From Adiantum capillus-veneris (taxonomy: Eukaryota > Streptophyta > Polypodiopsida > Polypodiales > Pteridaceae): DNA of 64,000 bases. Every line of letters starts with the position of its first letter. Positions within the stretch are counted from its first letter, which is position 1. The stretch covers positions 142,329,211-142,393,210 of the forward strand of contig CM043966.1 of assembly GCA_014529385.2 (NCBI GenBank), in the 5' to 3' direction. The notes beneath the pieces were generated by a model. That model did not search any database and was not told the DNA's origin. It saw only the letters and a list, made by a program, of their open reading frames with translations. Shown in pieces: positions 57,435 through 64,000 of the stretch. The translations under genes and the position numbers were made by a program.

Positions 57435-60340
57435 ATGGACTCAAATCGAGCCAAGAGTTCAAGTACAAGAGAGCAAGCTAGTAGCTATAACAGCACAAGT
57501 ATAATTGCAACAAAGCAGATTTTACAGCTATATGTCTACAATGGGGATAAATTTTTGTACACATATACAGAAGGTCATAGGTATCTTATGAGCAATAAAA
57601 TCAACACAGGAGCCAAGATCCTATTGATCAGAGTAAAGCCAGATTCAGATAACTCCCATATGTTCACAGACTTCAGCGGAGCCAGGTATTGCAAGCTCAA
57701 AGATGAAGTACAGATAGAAGTGCAAAAATCAACCCAAGTGTTTATCTAGAAATCTGCATAAGCCGGCAAGACATACAGTTGGTGCATATGCAATCAGGAT
57801 CATTGTACATGGATTACAGTGGTCAAATCTATAGTCGAGAGCCAAAATTGCAAGATCCAACAGATCAACCAATAGAAGCCAGTCTAATTGGAGAATAGCC
57901 AAAGACGGTACAAAGGTCAAGATGGATCAATCTATAGCTTGATGCTTAGTGTTTTAAAAGAAGATGCCGACAACTTGGCCAGCACAAAAGTTGAAACTTC
58001 TCAGCTAGAGCTTGACATGATAGATCCGAATGAAATACCACCAGTCATGGCGTACTGCTCAAGTTGTGGACGAAAAGGTGGAAATTTTTTTGAAGATTGT
58101 CCAAGAAATCCAGCCAACAAGGACACATCGACTGTCAAGCAAGGTACAGAGAAAATTAGAAATGCAAATCTCGATGTAAGTGCATCTAAATCATCATTTT
58201 TAATGCAATCAAATGATTCTGCACTACCATTAGAAGCACCAGTAAAAGCATTGCAAGTTCAAAATCAGCATAAAGATGCATAGGCACCTGAAAAGCTTAA
58301 AATTGAACAACAAATTCATGCATGAATTTGGTCAAGGTGTCCAGATATCACTGAATCGTGAAAAGACTGTTAGATTTGCAAATGATTCAGCATCCACTAC
58401 CACAAGTGTGCAATCATTTACGAGTCTAAGGGACACATCAAACAAAATGATGCTAGTATTGTATAGCACACATAATTCATATGCACACTATATAGACCAA
58501 AAAGGATCAACCAGTGTTTGAACGGCCCACATACCAGCTCATAGAAGTGCATCTAGTGATAGATCAGAAAGGATGGTTCATTTCAAAGGAAAGAATCTAT
58601 TATAGCCCATCCTCTCTACAGCTAAAGGATATTACCCAAGTGAACCCAAGAATCTGTTCAGAGCCAAACTCTCCTCCATCGAAAATCAAGCTTCGATGTT
58701 GTAACCCAACGAGCATATACTTTGACCAAAATAGTCGTAGATATAGGCGAGAGTCTAGCATCTATGATGCCTTGGGTCTTGAAACCACAGAAGCTTATAT
58801 CATAGGAGACCCATGGGATACACAATATCAAGGCAAAGATAATTCTATCTACAGCAGCTTGACTTGGGGAATAATTTGTCATGTTTCAAGGAGATACATA
58901 GGAAACTATGCAGAAAGTTTACATATGCTAAACATCCACAGTGCTACCCAAAGTGTACCTTCACGGTCCCAAAAGGTGAGACTAAACCAGAGCCAAACAA
59001 TTTCGAACTCTTACAATTAAGCAGGCTATAGTTATCACCCTAGGAAGGGGGGAGCTGTAAATCCATCAAGCTCAGCTTATGTACCAGGAAATGCTACACC
59101 ATTTAGAAGCCATAGGACTTATAGCCAACAGACCTCTTCAAAGCAGATCCATTGAAAGATCATATGGTTGTTGGAAGTCTCCATTTGACCCATATTCCAT
59201 CAAAGTCTAGAGATAAATGCCTCAATGAAGATCATCAGGGACAAAAGTCTCAACTGATCTCCACAAGTCAGAGTCAAAAATCAACAAATCCAATAGTGTT
59301 CAAGCAGTTACATGTGACCAAGCTCACATATGCATATCAAGATGCACATGGTAATTAATGAATATCATCAAGATCACGACCTTGTACAAACCCCTATGGA
59401 TGGCCCGGCTGAAGTCAAAGACTATCTGAAGATGATGCAAAGCCTCAAGCTGCTAGAACATGTGACAAAAAAGTCAAAGTAAATTAAAGCTAAAGTCCAG
59501 AAAGCTACACAAATGTCACCACCGAAATCTCCTCTAAAGAGAAAGATTCTTCCAGAAAATACAGTGGATCTTCTAAGATCAAAGGTTACTCAAATGCAGG
59601 CGGAGAATGCTCAATAATTGCAAAAGGTGCAGTATTAGAGCCAATGGAGTCAACATCAATTGAAGCAGGTGGTCAAAGCAAAGGAAATGCAGATAAAGTT
59701 CAACCAAAGGACACTGCCACAGCAAAAGCATTCAATTCAAACAAGAATCCTAAGATGATCAAGTGCAACATTGTTGGTGAACACGAAGAAAAGATGTCAA
59801 GTGAAGTAAAGCTACATTTTTAGCTAGACAAGAAACTCATGTCTTTTCCCACTTGGAAAAGATGTGGCCAACCATAGCTGGAAGATGCTCCTGATTCATT
59901 GACATATCTAGAGACAAACGAGCAGAATGTTGGGGAATCATCTCCACCACCATTGAAGTAAGTTCACAGATCATCCTAGACAATTCCACGTGATCACAAC
60001 AAAAGATATGCCAGATGACATCATAATGGGAATGCCAATGGCTCAGAAGATGTCAGAGATACAGAATCTCAAACATGACGGACTTATCATGGACAACAAA
60101 GAATGAAGACCAAGACTGGTCACCCACGGACAATAGCGCGAGGTCCTCAAGCACAATTAAAATTGACACTTATATCAAAGCAGATTTTATTGAAGATGAT
60201 TCATCTCCATTGAACAGAACTTCAGAAGAGCTTAAAGAAATCAGGCAATATCAAGTGCAGATCAAACAGCACAAAGAGCAACCACAAAAGCTATTGAGCA
60301 AAGAATGCCATCAAAGCCAGAAGTTAAGACATTAGGAAAT
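57435..60340 (+). pseudogene. Broken element ORF with degenerate zinc knuckle
   Basis: Open stretches 57435-57746, 57888-58280, 58276-58518 and 58514-59017 follow in shifting frames. The first starts with ATG and holds YNGDKFLYTYTEGHRYL. The second has CSSCGRKGGNFFEDCP, like a C-x2-C-x4-H-x4-C knuckle with His replaced and one extra residue. A motif Y-x-G-x-D-x-S-I-Y-S occurs at least twice (YKGQDGSIYS, YQGKDNSIYS) and weakly elsewhere. Later parts (59150-60300) are Lys/Gln-rich, including QMAENAQ-like helical pieces. No enzyme motif. By position after LTR, primer site and leader, it is probably a gag-like frame of a non-autonomous element. Confidence 0.5.
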
Positions 60341-60425
60341 TTCAGAGGTCATTTGGAGGGCCATATGAAGAGAGAGAAAAATAGAGCGCGTCCAATGAGC
60401 ACGAAGGCTACGTTACGTAGGAAAG
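60330..60425 (+). repeat. Relative of the foldback element terminal repeat
   Basis: CATTAGGAAATTTCAGAGGT then TTTGGAGGGCC, AAGAGAGAG, TCCAATGAG and CTACGTTACGTAG occur in the same order as in the right terminal repeat of 26752-27977 (reverse complement). Only this outer part is shared. It lies about 260 bp upstream of the ATG at 60684. Between 60426 and 60680 I see no second repeat. Confidence 0.7.
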
Positions 60426-60610
60426 TACGTGGAAAGACTCAAAAAATAGGAAAATATCATAAAACTTTCACGAATCTAGGATTGTAGCATCGTAATTTCC
60501 TTCCTTTTACCGAGCTTTAAGGTGCTTGCATGTGGTCCCACTTCTGATATTCTCTTATGGTCATTAACGTACTGGAGGCTGACCATTAAGCCCGCACAAG
60601 ATATTGGAAT

Positions 60611-60620
60611 TATAAAACAC
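60611..60620 (+). promoter_or_regulatory. Possible TATA box
   Basis: ATTATAAAAC lies about 65 bp before the ATG at 60684, a reasonable distance for a plant promoter. Confidence 0.35.
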
Positions 60621-60683
60621 TTTCCCTCCATTAGAATGCTTTCAAAGTGAATCTCCCTCCACTAAAGCTTTTCTCTGAGAGCT

Positions 60684-62103
60684 ATGGCTTCCACGTCTTC
60701 TCGCCCAAGAAGCTCCAGGTGTTTACTGTCTCTCACACCAACAACCAATAGCTGCACTTTGCCTAGAAGGCCAAGTAGTAGCATATCCTCAATTACAATA
60801 TCAACTTCAATAAGTGCAGAGAACCAATGGGTTGGACAAAGGATAAACAAAGGTTCATGGATCCTCATGCAACCAAGAAGACCCAAGAGGTCTAGTGGTA
60901 TCAACGTTTACCGCTCAGCATGGAAGGCCAAAGTGTTGGATTTCAAAGTTGAAATCGGCAAAAGATCTGTAAAGGAAGTTCTTGTTCAGCATGTGTTTAC
61001 CCATCCAGAGGTGATAGCAAACGTTGGAAATGTATCAGATATACATCAACCACGTTGCAATTGTAAGTACTCTTGACATGTGAACTTACTGATACTCTCA
61101 TTATAACTTTTCTTATATATTTTGCAATGTTTCTCCCGCTTGTTATGAGCAATGTCTCCATTCTTCACAGATCAATTACATTAGATTTGTCATTTTTACT
61201 TATTGATACTCTTAGTTTAACTCTTCTTATATATATTGCAGATGTTTATCCCTCTTCTTATGAGCAATGGGAGCCTGTGGAGTGCATAATAGGCCTCTTC
61301 CATGTTGTTCATGCCCACATTGGTTCTCTATAGTATTCAGGGAGGAGCAGCAAAAGACTGGCTGATGAGGAAATATTTTTTTATGACCACTTCTACCAAC
61401 TCAGCTCAGGGAATAAGAATGGCATGTTGGTGAAAGTGCCTCTACCAACCGATTGGAACACTGTGGACTGGCCAGTTCCCGAGGAAACAATGGTGGAGGC
61501 AATGCGAAGTAAGCTCTACAAGGATATACAGAGGTCTCTACGTAGCTCTATTCCCACCAAACTGGTTAGAATTGAAAACTTTTGGCCTGTTGCACTCTTC
61601 ATAGAGTTGTTTCATAGCTACAACATCTGTGTTACGAAAACTATGTTCATGTGTAAGTCATTCAGCAATCATCCTGTGACAAACTTCTTGACAGAGGATG
61701 GTATGTAAAGAAAGAGATTGGTTTACGGTGCGAGGTCGCGCTTGATACTCTAGTTGTCAAGTACATGATTGCAAGCCAATCACTGTTACTCTTGTTTTGG
61801 TATATGCGATCACAAATTCTCAATGGAAAGTACATTCCTATGGACCAGGTTTCTGCAGGTTTGGAAGATAATCCTGCTGTGGATGTGGAAGTGATTGATA
61901 AAGAGCATGGCCTACTGTTGGTGGTTACAATAAGGGAGCTATGCGGTCTTCAGCATTTGTGGCATGACATAATTGAAGAGTCAATGGACAAGGACCTATC
62001 AGATTTTTCCTTTTTCCTAGCTGGCCGTAAGGTGATGCGGCGAAGGGAAAAAGATATTTTGTGCAAAGAGTTGGATGGTCAGGTTGAAGTAGTTTCAATG
62101 TAA
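60684..62103 (+). pseudogene. Spliced gene of unknown function, now broken
   Basis: Exon 1 (60684-61062) starts MASTSSRPRSSRC and is Ser/Thr/Arg-rich for about 50 residues, like a plastid transit peptide. It then reads INVYRSAWKAKVLDFKVEIG. The donor is TT/GTAAGT at 61063 and the acceptor TTGCAG at 61241. Joining gives NYVYPSSYEQWEPVECIIGL. A TAG at 61331 interrupts the frame, which otherwise goes on through DEEIFFYDHFYQL and VKVPLPTDWNTVDWPV to NHPVTNFLTED. There a one-base shift near 61700 leads into WYVKKEIGLRCEVALDTLVV and, to 62101, REKDILCKELDGQVEVVSM. I know no family for it. The TAG and the shift argue for a recent pseudogene, unless a further small intron is used. It converges on the minus-strand gene. 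Confidence 0.5.
61085..61268 (+). repeat. Tandem duplication inside the intron, including the splice acceptor
   Basis: About 72 bp (TTACTGATACTCT to TTATGAGCAATG) at 61085-61155 recurs at about 61198-61268. The first copy reads TTTTGCAATG, the second ATTGCAGATG. Only the second has the AG, so only it can act as acceptor. Confidence 0.7.
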
Positions 62104-62285
62104 CAAATATTCTTGTGAACCCAAGTGTATACGAATGACTTTCAATACATGAAGTTTATTGAGCTCATTTGTCAATTGTTCCCTGCGAAAAAGTGTGCTT
62201 GAAATACATTTCTTTACCATGTCAAATCTCTCTCTCTCTCTCTCTCTCTCTCAATGTTAGACAAGACAAAGACATGATAGAAGAG
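62104..62285. other. Short space between convergent genes
   Basis: Contains (CT)n at 62227-62252 and no gene. Confidence 0.7.
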
Positions 62286-64000
62286 TCATCTTAATTCATT
62301 AGAAAGTACAAACTCGTCCGTGAACAATGGACTGAGATACAATTTCTGTAAGTATGGAATCAGAATGTCTTCAAGGTAAAAATCGAAGGAATGCCCCTCG
62401 AAAGAAGGTGGTGAGATAGTTGTTCCGGGCGGATTTAGTTCTCCCTTTTCAGGAGTATCATCAATCAGTAGTGTATTAGTTGCATCAAAGGGTACACCGA
62501 TTTGGCTAAACGGTTTGTACAAAAGAGGTAAGTGTGGTTTTTTAGGGTGGTAGTGGCCCTCAACGGTAACGCATTTTCTTTGATCATACAAAAAGGCAAA
62601 ATCTGATGTGTGAGCGTCGCATACACTGCAAACTATTGTAACTAGTGGCGACAAGTTTTGCCTTTGCATTGAAGACCATATGGCAACTCTGAAGCACGGA
62701 AGAAGAAACTGAATAAATTCCTTGGTTCCTGGACGAACCACGACTCGACAAGTTCCCATCCGAAACGTTTGCAAATCCTCAAAGGGTTCTGTGTCACCGA
62801 GAGCCACGCGCATCAGCAGCAATCCATTGACGTCCAAGATAATCAACCTCTGTAAAAGTTGACAAGTACATATAAGTAGTTAGAAGCTGAACGTATTTTG
62901 CCATACTTGAATAGACATTACCAGAACAACCGTATCTACAGGTAGCAAGGGTCCATACTGGGTCTCTGTAGTGTTGATGTCGTTGTTGCTCTCCTCTGCT
63001 TTAGCTTCATCATTCACATCTTCATAGTCATCATTCACATCTTCATCAAGGGGTCTCCCCCATGGCTCTTTCTGCCTCATTCAAGGTTTCCTCCAAGGTC
63101 TTTTCCTCTCCCTCGGTTGACCGGCTTGCCTCATACATCCTTGCTTGATCCATATCAGTTTGCTCATCCCTAGGCCTGCTTTCCTCATCCATATCCTTTT
63201 GCTCATCTATAGGCCTGCTTTCCTCATCTTGGGTTTCAGCCATAGGCTCTTTTGGCTCCTCCACTGGCTGACTTGGCTCTTTCATTGTCTCCTCTGGTTG
63301 TACACTAGCACCTTCCATATGCTCATTTGACCTTTCCTCATCCTCGGCTCTTTCATCTTCTGCTGATATGACCCCCTCCGCCCGTTGTGATTCCACTGTA
63401 TCGGATGCAGGGGTTTGTCGTGGTGGCACGTCATGTATTGTTAGATCAATAGTGCGGTCATCCAAGCCGCTATCTTCAAGCTCTCTAGGGCTAGACATAG
63501 TAAGCAGGTGTTGTATTAAACTTACCCGGTATCTTTGCAAATAATCATATGTGTAGTTTTTCAAAGCACTCTACAAAATTGAAAGACCACATGGTGAGAA
63601 TTATTTTATAAACTAAACCAAAACTAACTGAATGCATTGCCAAATGGTTACCTTAGTCATGAAAGGTTTTAATGCAAAGTAGCTTTGCAGGACATATTCT
63701 ACATGGAGAAGACATCTCCAGCCGCAAGAATTTCTATCGATTTGATTTGGGACAGGTACATCTTTGATTGGGGCCTTGTATAGTTCATACCTTCCACATA
63801 GCTTGCCATAGGCAAGCAACAACCTCTTTATACAACTGCACAAAGCAATGTCAAGATGTTAGCATGAGGCTTCAAATTTACATGGATATCTATAAGAAAC
63901 ACTTTTTGATACAAAACACTTACAGCCTAATTTCAGGGTGGGTTCCTTTTATTGAATTGAACACCCACACTGCTGGTTGGTCAACATCAAGGCATATGAG
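62286..64000 (-). CDS. Ulp1-type cysteine protease joined to FCP1/NIF phosphatase-like domain (partial)
   Basis: The gene enters from the right edge. Exon 64000-63924 gives ICLDVDQPAVWVFNSIKGT, the Asp block of Ulp1/SENP peptidases (C48), and ends at CT/GTAAGT. Exon 63835-63652 gives VPNQIDRNSCGWRCLLHVEY, the Gln and Cys blocks. Exon 63570-62922 begins SALKNYTYDYLQRYR and becomes an acidic linker with DEESRPIDEQKDMDEESRPR repeats. Near 63050, at a run of five C/G, the frame must shift by one to continue as LDEDVNDDYEDVNDEAKAEE. The last exon from 62849 reads RLIILDVNGLLLMRV, then VRPGTKEFIQFLLPCFRVAI, WSSM and NTLLIDDTPEKGEL, stopping at 62286. The last is an FCP1/NIF HAD domain with D-x-N in place of D-x-D, a form I recall from plant HAD-like proteins. 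SUMO-peptidase and phosphatase roles are family knowledge. The Ulp1 His lies outside the window. Confidence 0.7.

Overview
The window reads as nuclear DNA of a land plant with a large, repeat-filled genome. It has dense nested LTR retrotransposons with plant-type primer sites (tRNA-Asp and initiator tRNA-Met), spliced genes with GT-AG introns, PPR-type (organellar RNA-binding) pseudogenes, and many long CT/GA, GT and AT microsatellites. The wording of the PPR repeats and the microsatellite load suggest a fern or another seed-free plant, but that is an inference. There are no operons, tRNA or rRNA genes, or CRISPR arrays.

Layout. 1-6.2 kb: a young 4.9-kb LTR element (LTRs 282-1215 and 4274-5215, AAGAG target duplication) sits inside the second half of the open frame of an older relative. 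It encodes only a coiled-coil protein frame. Its leader carries three near-perfect 30-bp palindromes. 6.2-15.1 kb: leader with other palindromes, a minus-strand protease-like remnant, a 79-bp minisatellite, then gag and protease remnants of a Ty3-type element. 15.2-17.85 kb: a truncated Ty1/copia element. 17.85-22.3 kb: a second copy of the Ty3-type family (LTR end, primer site, palindromic leader, gag remnant). 22.3-24.4 kb: a small minus-oriented LTR element with no convincing pol. 26.75-27.98 kb: a foldback-type element with about 390-bp inverted repeats and three internal hairpins. 28-33.1 kb: a decayed Ty3 element with gag, protease, RT, two RNase H domains and integrase. 33.2-37 kb: CT/CA-rich low-complexity DNA and LTR-like sequence.

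37.2-45.4 kb: gag remnant, two copies of one PPR pseudogene (one split by a 1338-bp TTAA-flanked transposon, the other preserving the empty site), and a decayed coiled-coil retroelement frame. 46.5-48.4 kb: another such frame. 50.4-50.9 kb: an inverted repeat plus a 77-bp tandem duplication. 52.2-53.4 kb: a LINE-type fragment with an endonuclease domain. 53.5-60.3 kb: an LTR, tRNA-Asp primer site, long leader and broken open frame of another element.

The last 3.5 kb look genic. A broken plus-strand gene (60.68-62.1 kb) with a transit-peptide-like N-terminus converges on a minus-strand spliced gene (64.0-62.29 kb) that joins a Ulp1/SENP-type cysteine protease end, an acidic linker and an FCP1/NIF phosphatase-like domain.

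The recurring theme is retroelements whose untranslated leaders carry repeated palindromes with an ACAT...ATGT frame, and non-autonomous elements encoding coiled-coil proteins without reverse transcriptase. All similarity calls are by eye. Most coding features are pseudogenes, and boundaries given as approximate are approximate.
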